64,000 bases of DNA from Diphasiastrum complanatum. Lineage: Eukaryota; Streptophyta; Lycopodiopsida; Lycopodiales; Lycopodiaceae. Shown piece by piece: positions 34,536-44,860 of the stretch (position 1 is the first letter of the stretch; every line of letters starts with the position of its first letter). The stretch covers positions 55,085,612-55,149,611 of the forward strand of contig CM055095.1 of NCBI GenBank assembly GCA_029204225.1, written 5' to 3'. The notes below the pieces were generated by a model. It saw nothing but the letters and a program-made list of their open reading frames with translations, made no database searches and was not told where the DNA came from. A program made the position numbers and the translations under genes.

Positions 34536-34887
34536 AGTAGCCCACCTTGTCCCACATCCCCAAAGTGAAATATAATCAATTTGTGGCCCCTCCCCTCCCC
34601 CGAATTAATTATCAGAGGGTGTCTGGCAACCATCTGCCCCCTCCTGTTAAAAGATAAGAAAATGGTACCCAAAAAAATTTGCAACAGACCTAACCACTGC
34701 CCATGCCTCCCATAACTGAGATATTACCAAACAATGATGACTAATGAGCAGTTCATAAATTATTATGAACCTTCATTGAGAACATGATGGTTTGTATGGC
34801 AAACATATTACTGATTCAGGGTTTAGGGTGCATCAGTGACTGTCTCAAAGAAGTGAATGCTTACTAGAGGATTTGGGAGAGGTGAAC

Positions 34888-35150
34888 GCTCACCAAAAGA
34901 GTGACAAGCTCTCAAGACGAGAAGTCTCTGGGGGAAATCAATGCTCACCAGAAGAGTGACAAGCTCTCAAGACAGGAAACCACAAGGCCTACACACTACT
35001 ATGTCTTATATGATGAGATCGGTTTCCCCCCGGATGAACTTCAACAGCTTACTAAATGCAAAACTAGAAAACCACAAGACCTACACACTACTGTGTCTCG
35101 GTTGATGAGATCGGTTTCTCCCCGGATGAACTTCAACAGCTTACTAATTA
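34888..35150. repeat. Two successive tandem duplications
   Basis: A unit starting GCTCACCA.AAGAGTGACAAG appears at 34888 and 34943 (period 55). A second, longer unit starting ACCACAAG.CCTACACACTAC appears near 34980 and 35071 (period about 91). Both pairs are highly similar, so the duplications are recent. No gene is evident. Confidence 0.85.
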
Positions 35151-35429
35151 CTTATGGCACTACTTCAGCACGCCTGAGGCAAGACCTAAGGCAATTCACA
35201 CTCTTTAAATGTATCTTGTATATTAGGCCTATTATGGCACTAGACTCCATTAGCTAGGGTGAGATTGTAAAGCCTATCTCTTCAATACCTTCTTAGATTG
35301 GGACTCAGAAATATAAAAGGGTCGAGAAGCAATGTAAATGTGCCCAAGCTAAGTAGGGTTTTGCGTGGCAGACATCAAGCACGACCTAGGATCAACATAT
35401 TGGACCAAGAAAGACACTATAGAGAGGGA

Positions 35430-37060
35430 ATTGTGGTAAGGAGGCTGGCGTATCAAGTCAGCATGCAAATTACTTGTGGATGCCATAAGATAATGTTGAA
35501 TGCCTAAGCACCCACTTTGATGAACTATCTTTGCCACAAATCCCTTACTACCAGCTCTTACCATTCTGAATAAGGAATTGTTGCTAGAAATGTGGCGTGT
35601 TATGACCTTTTCAATGTCATTGAAAACTCTCTGAAAACCATCCATAGCAAATGGCTGCAAACTTTTGATTTTCTCAAGACTTCTGCAATCCTTTGGGTCT
35701 AAATATACCATTATTTCAGATTGCAAAGGTGATGCTGTTGCTCCAGATTTCCTTGAACTTCCAACAAACCAGATTTTTCTGATTATCAGCATCAGATATA
35801 AATTGCTGTCTTGAAAAAGCCCTTTTTGCTTCTTCCATGCCATACCTTACCTCCTCTAGAAGCTTACTTCTTGAATAAGCATCTATAGATAGATAGAAAT
35901 CAGACAATCCTATGCTAAAACCATGCAAACAAAGCCATTCATGCAAGATTAATTGGGCCTGATTTAAATGTTGCAAGGCATAGTGAGGTCCTTCTTGCTT
36001 GAATATCTGATAAAGAAGGCTATCAGTAGAGCTCTGAAGCCAGGCTGATCCTCCTTCACAGACCAAGAGCTCACCATCTGAAACAACAGTCCCTTTATTA
36101 ATGTTAACATAATTTACCTTGCTTGGTAAATAAACAGTTGCTTTCCCGTCCACAGTGGTCCACATCCACAAGGCATTGGGCATTGGTGGAATGGAATGGG
36201 CATTGGTGTTGTACACCACATTTGCAATTGATCCATTTCATGTTTAGATAAAAAAATATGGTTATTGGTCACACAGTGTGCAGCAAGGAGGGAATCTTGA
36301 GTAAGCCTAATAATAGGCTGCCTTCCCTGTGAAGATATCAACTGTTGAGGAATAGTCATTAGTTCTGAAAGTTCAGCCCATGCTTCTATCGATTGTGGAT
36401 TCTCACTTGAAAAGCAATCAAAGAGTGCTTGTGTACAGTGGGAGTCCTATTAACTAAAACCAAATCTCCATCCTTGAGTCTCCTGTGAACAATATCTCCA
36501 AGTTTCAAACTCCAATCCTTTTCACTTCCAGTCAAGTTAAATTTGTTACCTTCTCGAACAACAGCAGCGGCACCTGTTTTGAGGTATTTACCATGAGGAC
36601 GAACACATTGCAGAAGTTTACAGAGGTTGAATCTGTTAACAACTATCAATATCTTCTAACAAGATGTATGGATCACCACTTATAACAGCACGGCTAGAAT
36701 AGTTTGAGCGTTTTCCTAGCACTGTTTTCCTAAACCATTTGAGTGGTGCACCTGAACCAGCCTTGCGGGAATCTCCACTTTCCCCCTCTTCATCAACAAG
36801 CTGCATACCAGGAAAGTGCAAATATTTCCCCATTAAAGAGCACTGGAAGTTGCAAAGATACATAAAACTTTGTTCTGAAACACAAATTGATCACGTTGCT
36901 TGAAAACATGTACCAGTACTTACCAGGTTTGTCTGAAGGTAGCGCATCACTAAGGCTTGGAGTTCCCACGTGCCATGTGAAAGAACTGCTTCTCATCTAT
37001 TGCACTTTTCAGTGTCTGAACTTTATTCAAGAGGTTTCCAAGTGCTCGAGTGGAACTATC
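35430..37060 (-). pseudogene. NRPD1-like: Pol IV largest-subunit (NRPD1-like) pseudogene
   Basis: The product family is the largest subunit of plant RNA polymerase IV, which makes precursors of 24-nt siRNAs for DNA methylation. An exon starts after an AG acceptor at 37060 (DSSTRALGNLLNKV), changes frame near 36998, continues LQALVMRYLQTNL and ends at a GTAAGT donor (36924). The next exon starts at 36800 after TATGCAG: LKWFRKTVLGKRSNYSSR, then frame-shifted VNRFNLCKLLQC, LKLGDIVHRRLKDGD and TPTVHKHSLIAFQVRI. The following PQSIEAWAELSEL comes with no DFDGD metal-A motif between. Further blocks are TQDSLLAAHCV, GELLVCEGGSAWLQ, LHGFSIGLSDFYLS and AGSKGFVAKIVHQSG. At least four frameshifts are visible. 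NRPD1 is favoured over NRPE1 from the SLTAAYLV- and SGGSAW-like stretches. Confidence 0.82.
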
Positions 37061-37380
37061 CTGAACAACAAAAAATGCAAAATAAAAACAAAGAATCTCA
37101 GTTCAGATAACAAAATTTAAATCATTTATTCTGATGAAAATGTTAAGTATAGCCTGAACAAACATGCTGAAAAACTAACCCTTTCTTCTAGCTAAGCCTT
37201 AAGAATTTCACATGGAACAATCTCTCATTTATGAATCCTGGAAAAGATCGGAGATACAATTTGTCTGCATGTAGGACATTGAAAAAGAGATCTCACACAT
37301 CCAAGTCGAGCTAATTGTGAATGAAAGCAACAAATCAACATCAATTGCAAGAGAATTGATCACCAAGATCAAAATATATC
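37061..37380 (-). other. Gene-derived flank with a RING-like remnant
   Basis: On the minus strand one frame reads LARLGCVRSLFQCPTCRQIV near 37310-37250, ending in a stop soon after. Cys-Pro-x-Cys-Arg resembles the last zinc-ligand pair of a RING finger. No complete finger or splice structure could be traced, so this is only a hint of a second gene relic. Confidence 0.25.
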
Positions 37381-37383
37381 ACC

Positions 37384-37436
37384 ATCAATAGCCATGGGCT
37401 AAACCCTAGGTACAGTGGGATCAAACCCTAGCGCCA

Positions 37437-37473
<37 letters not shown>

Positions 37474-37570
37474 ACAGAAAAGGGAGAATTGAGGGCCCTA
37501 TAACTTCTCCCACAAAAAGGTGTGTAGTGAATTAGTTCTAGGGCCTTGTTTTATATATATTTTAAAAAGC
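37384..37570 (-). promoter_or_regulatory. Promoter and 5' UTR-like segment, minus strand
   Basis: In minus-strand sense there is a TATATATAAAA box near 37551-37562, a pure CT tract (37442-37470), then two telo-box motifs (AAACCCTA on the plus strand at 37401-37408 and 37423-37430) and an ATG at 37395. A TATA box, a pyrimidine tract in the leader and telo-boxes are typical of plant housekeeping gene 5' ends. The frame after the ATG stops after eight codons, so if this was a promoter its gene is now broken. It lies upstream of the Pol IV relic and the RING-like remnant on the same strand. Confidence 0.4.
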
Positions 37571-38990
37571 AATTGGTACGTGCAGGGTATTTGCAATGAT
37601 TTTGATTTTCACCCTCATGCAAAGTGCATGAGATTCTAGTATCCAAAAGTGGACCCATCACCTAAAATAATTATTACATGCAATGGGACCCATTACCCAA
37701 CTTAACTTGGAGTAAAAGCTATTGGACCTCTTGCGAATTACTACTAGAGACCTTCAACAAATTGGCACTTGCTAAATGCTCTCAAAGTAGAATAGTATTT
37801 GGAATTGCCATCGTCATGCTAGAGGGGTCTCTAAGATTAAAAATAACCTTGGCTTTGAAAAAGTTATATAATGTTTTTGTGTTTTTTTCAACCTTGACAA
37901 ACTCAAGGTCTAAACTTTTCTCAAATAAATAAAAAACTTTGGGGCACACAACAAAATTACGTGGCGCAAAATTTTTGGCCAACAAGCTGAAACTATAACA
38001 CCTGACAATATCTTCTGAAAGTTCTGGAAAGACAAACCCTCTAAGATTTATGAACGTCTGTCAAGCAAACTAGCCTACAACCAAGAATATATTTTCATTG
38101 AAGCCAAACTGTATGGTGAGAATCTGAAGCCATAAAATGCATCCAAATGATTTCTATTGACTTTACAAAATATGTTTGAGCATCCCTATGAAGACAAGCC
38201 ACCTCGCTTTAACTCCGAATAGTTAACTTTTGACTATGGTCTATCCGTAGAAAGAGGATGATATCACCCATATGAATGGCCTCAAATAACAAAAAACATT
38301 AGTTTGTGATGTGAAGATATGGGGTAAATATATAACCTCTAGATGCATAGGCCCTCTCCTTGAGGAGAGGAAAAGTGTACTTACCAAACTATCAGGGCCC
38401 TTGAGTAATTAATACCCAAGACCCCCATCACCTTCTTCAAAGGTAATCTCTCTGCAAGTCTATTCCGCTTGTTGTTTGGGCCCTTGCTTGACCTTGTCGC
38501 ACACATATATATTTTTCATCATTATCATAACTTCCATTTCCTAAAGACCGCTTCGACTCTATGAAATTTTTCTTTCTTTTCGTGGCTCCATACATCAAAC
38601 ATGAATCAATTATACCTTATAGGGGATTGTTTAGAACTGTTGCATGCAAAAGTGGAAGATACTCTTCTTAAATGTTTTCCTCTTACTAACATATGCACAA
38701 AGCATATGGGATTGACTGGTTTTGACTAAGTACCTCTCTAGAGAGTGTTTCCATCACTACTAGATTAGAAAAGGCCCATATAAACAATAAGAATGTTGTA
38801 CATGGAGCCTTATTAAGTCATATATATTCAATTCTATAGTAGTTAATATAAACAACTCTTTTTTATTAATTGGTCTTCTTTCTTGTAGACCAATTGTAGC
38901 CTCTACTCATTCTGGCAAAAAATTAAAGGATATTGATACGTTAAAACCTCCATTTAACTTAATAGAAAGAAAAGAAAAAAAGAGCTCTAC
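37571..38990. other. No gene recognised
   Basis: AT-rich sequence with short ORFs only. No LTR ends, transposon motifs or conserved coding stretches were recognised. Confidence 0.45.
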
Positions 38991-38994
38991 CAAG

Positions 38995-39330
38995 ACACAA
39001 GACAAACATGGGTACATAAGACAAATAAAGTACATATCATCACGAATTGGTTGGTATTCTGACTTGTTAGATTAAGAAGAGAACCTACACTACAATCTCC
39101 TACAGTCTGTAACATCTAAATAGTAGAGATTATAGATCGTGGAGGAGGTGGAAAGGTTGTTGTTGGTCCTGTTCTGATGTTGCTAATCGTGTCAGTGTTG
39201 GTGTTGGTGCTAGTGATGTTGATATTGTTGTTGATATTGTTGCTAATGATGGTCCGGCTGCTGATGGTGCAATTCATATAAAGGTTAGAACTCTTGAATG
39301 GTAACCATGACTCACTTTCTAAGATCAAAA
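38995..39330 (-). pseudogene. Diverged relative of the last exon of the finger gene
   Basis: The sequence around 38995-39050 resembles 40805-40855 (shared ACAAACATGG.TACA.AAGACAAAT block), and 39285-39320 resembles 40975-41010 (AACTCTTGA.TGGT). So this looks like a second copy of the 3' end of the small gene at 40870-41454. Between them lies a stretch of Asn/Thr codons (AACAATATCAACA-type repeats) where the finger gene has its His/Gln-rich last exon. No finger exon was found upstream. Probably a broken tandem duplicate. Confidence 0.4.
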
Positions 39331-40869
39331 TACCTACCTTACGACTCTATTTTCTCGATGAATGGACTTGAAAGATTATTTAATGTTAACACTCCCCTTG
39401 TGAGAGTATTAATCATAAAATGCATGCAGCATGACACTTCTCCCCAGAAATATCAGTATATCTAGCACATGTTACGGGATTTTGTGACCCAAATTTTTGG
39501 AAGAATTGGTTGTAGAAACGAGGGGTGCACAAGTAGCGAGAAGAGAGATGAATAAAATCATCTCATCTTTGAACTTTGAAGAAAAGCAAAATTATAGACC
39601 ATACTTTAAAAAAGAGATATGTATCTCGAGTCTTGAGTTAAAGGTAAGAAAAGTCTAATCCCACTTGTAAACTAAGGTGGCAAAGAGTCTTAAAAGAGAA
39701 AGACACTTATGGATGAGGTGTCACAAGGAGAGTGGAAATTGAAGGAGACAAGACACTCAATTTACAACCCATATGGAATAGTCTCAAAGGAAGGTGTTGA
39801 GCACCTTCCATTCCATTGAGGAAAAGTCAAGAGACCACTGTTGGAATCCGAAACAATTTGCGCCGCGACAGTGAGAAGCGAGCAGAATCCTCAGTGCATG
39901 CAACTACGTCTATTAGATTCTAAACAACTTCGATAGTTCGAAGTCTGCAATACTTGATCACAGTTTCAAAGTCACTAGATCGAGACAGTCGATTTCATAG
40001 CCATGCATGAACTATCTGGGAAAATTTAGCTTTGAGAAAGCAAATTAGGTGTGGAGATTAGAGCGACAAATCGATAGAAGCTGACAGTCATACAAGACAA
40101 TTTAATCTACATATATCTTTATCTACAAACATGAATCAATATGAATATAAATGAAGTAAGCATTCAACATACACAACCTAGATTACTAGAACAAAGATTA
40201 TTTAGTCATGTAAAAGATACAGTTTGAATGTAGATAGAATCGCGTTCTTCCTAGAACAATACTCTGTGATAACAGAGAGGAGGACTAGAAGAATTGCGCT
40301 ATAGAGGGTCGATTGATCATAATGAATCGATGATTTAGCTAACCGAGCAACTGGTAAGTTGTTGGATATATACACATGGCTAACTAATTAAAAGAATAGT
40401 TAATCTGTACTTTACAAATAGGAATAAGGCACTACGTGCTGTTAGAAGTTGCCTTCGGATGATATTTGATTTTTGTCCGATTGTGACGTATGTATGATCC
40501 GTTGATAGTCGAATTGCGGCCGATTGTTTGAGGATGGCCGAATCATCGAATTTGAACAGATGGTTCGAGATGGTCGAACTATCGAGGATGGCTGAATAAG
40601 ATGGCCGAACAATCGAGGATGGCCGAATAAGAGAGGGTGACCTAATAGTCAAATCCGAACTATCGAAAAAACAAGTGTATTTAATATAAGTGATTTACTA
40701 TAAATAAGCCTTCTTTATCAAAATTATTTCATAGGTAAGGGATCGAAAAAGATCTAGTATATGTATAACATATATGTGTTGTCACCGATTCCTTTGTATT
40801 TGTACAAACATGGCTACAAAAGACAAATGAAGGACATGCCATCATAAATGCGTTTGTAATGGAATTTAA
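39331..40869. other. Unassigned; LTR-like start and GATGGCCGAA repeats
   Basis: A TGTTGGAATCCGAAAC start at 39840 looks like an LTR beginning, but no end or partner was found. Around 40530-40635 an imperfect repeat with GATGGCCGAA and ATCGAGG elements occurs about five times. No gene was recognised. Confidence 0.35.
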
Positions 40870-41454
40870 CTAGAGTGCAATGTACTCATGATCCTCTCGC
40901 TGCTGGTCGTGATGTCGATGTGGTTGATCCATCACTGCGACGAAGAAAACATATATAACAAGTAGCACATGTTATAAATATTCAAACTCTTGATTGGTCA
41001 TCATAACTCATAAAGACGAAATCTCGAATCTATGAAGGAATTTATAAATAAAAATGTTTAAAACTACATAAAAAATTACCTCATTCTACAATAAAAAAAA
41101 ATGCTTACCTATAGGAAGATTTTGTTTTATTTTCTCCCTGTACTTTGCCATTACCTCCTTGCGCTTTCTCCCTCTAGTAGAAGGAGACACTTCGGACTTT
41201 CGCCCCACGGGTTGTGCTTCAATGAAGCATCCGTGTTGTACCTGCAAGTGTTGATTAAAATTGTTTTTCCTCTTGAATATACGATCATGAACTATACATT
41301 TGAAACCATGGCCATCTAAAATATAGTCCACTTCTAATACAACCTGTTAAAAAAATCGATATTGTTAGGTCAGCTAATATAAACTTTACAAAATATCACA
41401 CAAACCCAAAAATACTCCCATACTGTTCTGTAATCAACTTCCATGATAGTAGAC
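40870..41454 (-). CDS. Small three-exon gene with one C2H2-like (CHHH) finger
   Basis: Three exons can be joined on the minus strand with correct signals and one open frame. Exon a is 41454-41424 (after GCAG, before GTATGG). Exon b is 41343-41109 (after TTTTAACAG, before GTAAGC). Exon c is 40934-40870 (after GTCGCAG, ending in TAG). Starting at the ATG in exon a the product is 106 residues. Residues 21-45 read FKCIVHDRIFKRKNNFNQHL and then QVQHG. Spacing is exactly C-x2-[C]-x3-F-x5-F-x2-H-x4-H, with His26 in place of the second Cys. A basic stretch follows (STRGRKRKEV, about residues 59-68), and the end is rich in His/Gln/Asp. It may be a nucleic-acid binding protein; the family is unknown. 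Upstream exons may be missing. Confidence 0.5.
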
Positions 41455-42049
41455 CTGCACAAGCCCAAAGCCCAAAAAGAATTAAAACACTCGACATCCT
41501 CCCATTCATATAACCAATATATGCAGAGCGAAAAAAAATCTAATTAGTGAAACAAAGTACATTTTGCATGTTACCAACATCAATTTGACAACAAGTGAGA
41601 ATTTTTGTAGGTTAAAGCAAAATCATGCTAAAGCAAAAGTTAAAGCTAAATCATGGTAAAGCAAAAGATCTTCATGCAATGGCTAATTACCATGCCAAGT
41701 CTTTTTCCCATGCTTAGAAAGCATGGGGTCTAGGGCCCATGCAAATTCAAATAGGTTTCCATGCTAGAACCCTAGGTTGTCTACTACATACTTTGATCAA
41801 AAATTGTGTCATATTTGACTAAAATGGAGGCTACGAATTTATGTAGGCTCAAGCAAATCTCACAAATGTACTCTAGGAAACTTCTAGGTATGATTGGCAT
41901 CATCATGCAAGAAGGCTCACATACCATGGAGTTCATTATAGCTAGACTTTTGACTTGCTCTAAAGGATCCTAAAGGACTTTCTAGACACTTTAATTACCC
42001 GGGTTGTTACATAATTACCATGCCAAGACTTTAATTTTAGTGGTGTACA
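41455..42049. other. No gene seen
   Basis: AT-rich upstream flank of the finger gene. A short imperfect tandem (AAAGCAAAATCATG..TAAAGC type) lies at 41611-41670. Confidence 0.45.
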
Positions 42050-43354
42050 AATTGGCCATGGTATGACCGATTATAATAGTGCGATAGTTGTGGACATTCA
42101 TGGCATTGCCTTCTTTAAGAATGGGGTGAAGGAGATTGGTGGCCCAAGGTATGGGAAAACCATCAACGACAAAGCGGTTGAAACAGCGGGCCAGGAAAGG
42201 GGAGGGAAGTTGGGTAACCGGGCTGAAAGGAGGTCAATGTCAGACGTACAATTGTTCTTGAGTTTGCAGATGATGGCTTCAACCATGTCATGAGCAAAGA
42301 AGTCATAATGGGTAGGACAAGAAGAAAGAGAGATGGAAGGGTGAGCAGTTGTATTAGGTTGGTTGCATAATCAACCCAGGATTGAAGAGGGATGGTTGTA
42401 ATGGATAGGGTCTTATGAAGAAAGATCTTAAAGACCAACCGAGGAAGCACAGTGGAGGGAGCAAAGGAGGTAGGAGGAACAGGAAGAGAAATAGGCCGCT
42501 ATCTTTTTATGGAGAAGGTATTGAAGCTTCTTTTTCATGGAAGAAGCATAGAACCCACGGTTCTAAGAACTGTGGGTCTTGGGAACCGTGGAGTGAACCA
42601 TACCACGGTTCATGAACTGTGGTACGGTTCATGCAATTAATTAAATTAATTTTTTTGGGGGTTTTTTCCTCCAAAAGCCATGGTAAAAAAATAAAAAATA
42701 ATTAATTAATTAATCCATAGTTCACCACGGTTCTTGGAACCAAATTTTGTGAACCGTACGGTTTCAAGAACTATGGTGAGCCGTCCACAGTCCATGAACC
42801 GTGGTACGGTTCATGCAATTAATTAAATTAATATTTTTGGGGCTTTTGTCCCCCAAAATCCATGGTAAAAAAATAAAAAATAAATAATTAATTAATCCAC
42901 AGTTCACCACGGTTCTTGGAACCAAATTTTGTGAACCGTACGGTTCCAAGAACTGTGGTGAACCGTCCACGGTCCACGGGAACTATGGGAAAAAGAAAGA
43001 GTAGAATTGGAGAGTTTGAGAAACTCGACATATTTCTGGAAGAAAGAACAGTTGTTGTCATACCATTTATTATGGGTACGACGATGAGAAGAGAAGTGGC
43101 GAGGGGGTGCAATGGCATGAGCGACGGTAGTAAGGGTGTGTGTCAAGAGGGAGCCTTGGGTAGTGCCATCGGAGGAGGAAGGAAAGTGGTCCAGAAGACG
43201 AGAGACGTGAGCAACATAGGCCTGGGATTGATGAGGAGGTATACGATAGCGGATGGGGTAGGGAAGCTGGAGGAGAAGGCGGACTTCGTGCTGGGGAGAA
43301 TGAGAGATAGAGCAGAGAGTGATTAGTGAGCAGTGGGGTAGAGAGGATGGATAG
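42050..43354 (-). pseudogene. LINE (non-LTR retrotransposon) ORF2 relic
   Basis: On the minus strand, 43330-42990 reads like the segment after the LINE endonuclease (AHAIAPPRHFSSHRRTHNKW and then YDNNC, the usual PWWDEEC-type stretch). The piece at 42310-42060 reads like the start of LINE reverse transcriptase: AHDMVEAIICKLKNN, then VDGFPIPWA and HPILKEGNAMNVHNYRTIII, matching the P-I-x-K-x-G-x-x-x-x-x-x-N-Y-R-x-I block. Frameshifts are present, and a 0.4-kb repeat insertion (about 42545-42990) lies between. The catalytic YxDD part is missing. The clade is not determined. Confidence 0.6.
42613..42976. repeat. Two 182-bp tandem units with internal palindromes
   Basis: Unit 1 is 42613-42794 and unit 2 is 42795-42976. 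Both start TGAAC.GTGGTACGGTTCATG and carry GTGAACCGTACGGTT, so that GAACCGTACGGTTC forms a perfect palindrome in unit 2. The segment lies inside the LINE relic. Inverted repeats and small size suggest a MITE-like insertion that was then duplicated. Confidence 0.8.
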
Positions 43355-44055
43355 TGTGAAGAATTGCCAAAAATTGGCAAATCTAGCTTGATCAAAGACC
43401 ATGTAGAACATTGTAAATATTGTGTATAATTGGGTTCCACACATGTAAGGCCAAGATGCCACGTGGCAACCCACTCCTAATATAGGTTAGGTCAAGTCAA
43501 GAGAGTTGGTCATGTCTATTTGGTGGTCATCCCTACTTTATAGGACCTACACCTAAAATTAAGGTGAAAATTTGACCAACTAGCTACCTACCAAGCATAA
43601 CTCTAGGAAATAGACTAGGGTTTCATTTTAGGTCAAGGAGAGTGAGTTAATTCCTTATTACATGCTGGAAATCCACCTAACTTCAAGAAGGAATTTGAAT
43701 TTGCTATGTATTCCCTCTCTCCATAGTGAGAAGATAGAAAAAATTTTGGAGCTCATTGGCAATCTCAAGCTAGTTCACTATGTACATTGAGTTTTTGTGA
43801 TCCAAATGAAACCAAATCAATTTCTACTTGTTTTTCAGGTTGAAGGCCGTACTACAGCCTATAGTACACATGTGTGGGCTTGGATTTCAATGTTGATCAA
43901 TGCTTTTGATTGTTAATGCTTGTTGTTTGTCAAATTGCCAATCTAGATCAACTTTTTGATGACTAGTTTTTTGATAGATTGTTAAGCAAGCATCCGATCA
44001 CTCTTGTGGATCTTTTGTAGATCCATTTATGGTCCTAAAGTATAGTACTTTCACA
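43355..44055 (+). mobile_element. 5' LTR of the non-autonomous copia at 43-47.6 kb
   Basis: It starts TGTGAAGAATTG and ends TTTCACA against an exact primer site, about 701 bp. From 43464 onward it matches the 3' LTR at 47006-47598 with roughly 15 differences by eye. The palindrome variant CACATGTGTG is at 43866-43875, about 180 bp from the end. Confidence 0.8.
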
Positions 44056-44067
44056 TGGTATCAGAGC
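44056..44067 (+). other. tRNA-iMet primer binding site
   Basis: Exact TGGTATCAGAGC directly after the LTR end. Confidence 0.95.
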
Positions 44068-44860
44068 CAAGTACAAGAGCATAAGCCATTGATCTAATGC
44101 AAATCCATTTTTAGCAAGTTTTGGTGCTAAAAACTAGTATTGAGAGGGCAAGCTAGAATCTTGAGTTTGGTGAGGAGATTTGATCCCAAACTTGGTAGGG
44201 GTCCAAATCCATACTGTCTACATGTGTGGGAACCTCTGAACCTGCATTTAATGCATGGTATTCATTTGATCCAAAAAAATTCAATTTGTGAGCTGTTGGT
44301 GTAATTTTTAATGGAGATCCTAGGATAATCTACCAAGATCATTTGCCATTGATTAGATTTGGATTTGTTTCATGGAATCTAATTAATCTAGGCTGAGTTC
44401 AAGTCCTATTAAGGTTAAAAACAGGTCTTGAAAGTACACCAAGAAGGAAGAAAGAGATTAAGTCATTTTTTGGTCCAAAAATAGCCAAAATTGGCAAGAT
44501 TTGATTGTAAGTAGATTTCACATCATCTTATCTTCATTCCAACTTTGTGAGGGAGTGCTAGAACTGAGATTATAAGTCCATTTGTTGGATTAGAAATCTA
44601 ATTTGAGTGAAAAACTACAAGAGAGAGACCTTAGTGAGTTTCTAGAGACAATCAACTTCATTTCTTGGCAAGATTCGTTTGAAAGTAGTTTTCACTTCAT
44701 CTTATCTTCATTCTAGCTTTGTGAGAGTGTGATAGAACTGTGATTATAAGTCCATTTGTTGGATTAGAAATCAAATTTGAGTGAAACACTACAAGTGTGA
44801 GACCTTTGTGAGTTTCAAGTCAATCAAATCTATTTCTTGTTTGTAGAAGTCACTAGTAAG
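44068..44860 (+). other. Leader with an internal duplication
   Basis: Untranslated region between the primer site and gag. Two similar stretches of about 130 bp start near 44500 and 44680 (GATTGTAAGTAGATTTCAC / CGTTTGAAAGTAGTTTTCAC, each followed by TTCATCTTATCTTCATTC-like sequence and GTCCATTTGTTGGATTAG). Confidence 0.6.

Noticed and set aside
42916-43326. 136-codon plus-strand ORF
   Set aside because: Shadow of the LINE-like minus-strand sequence.
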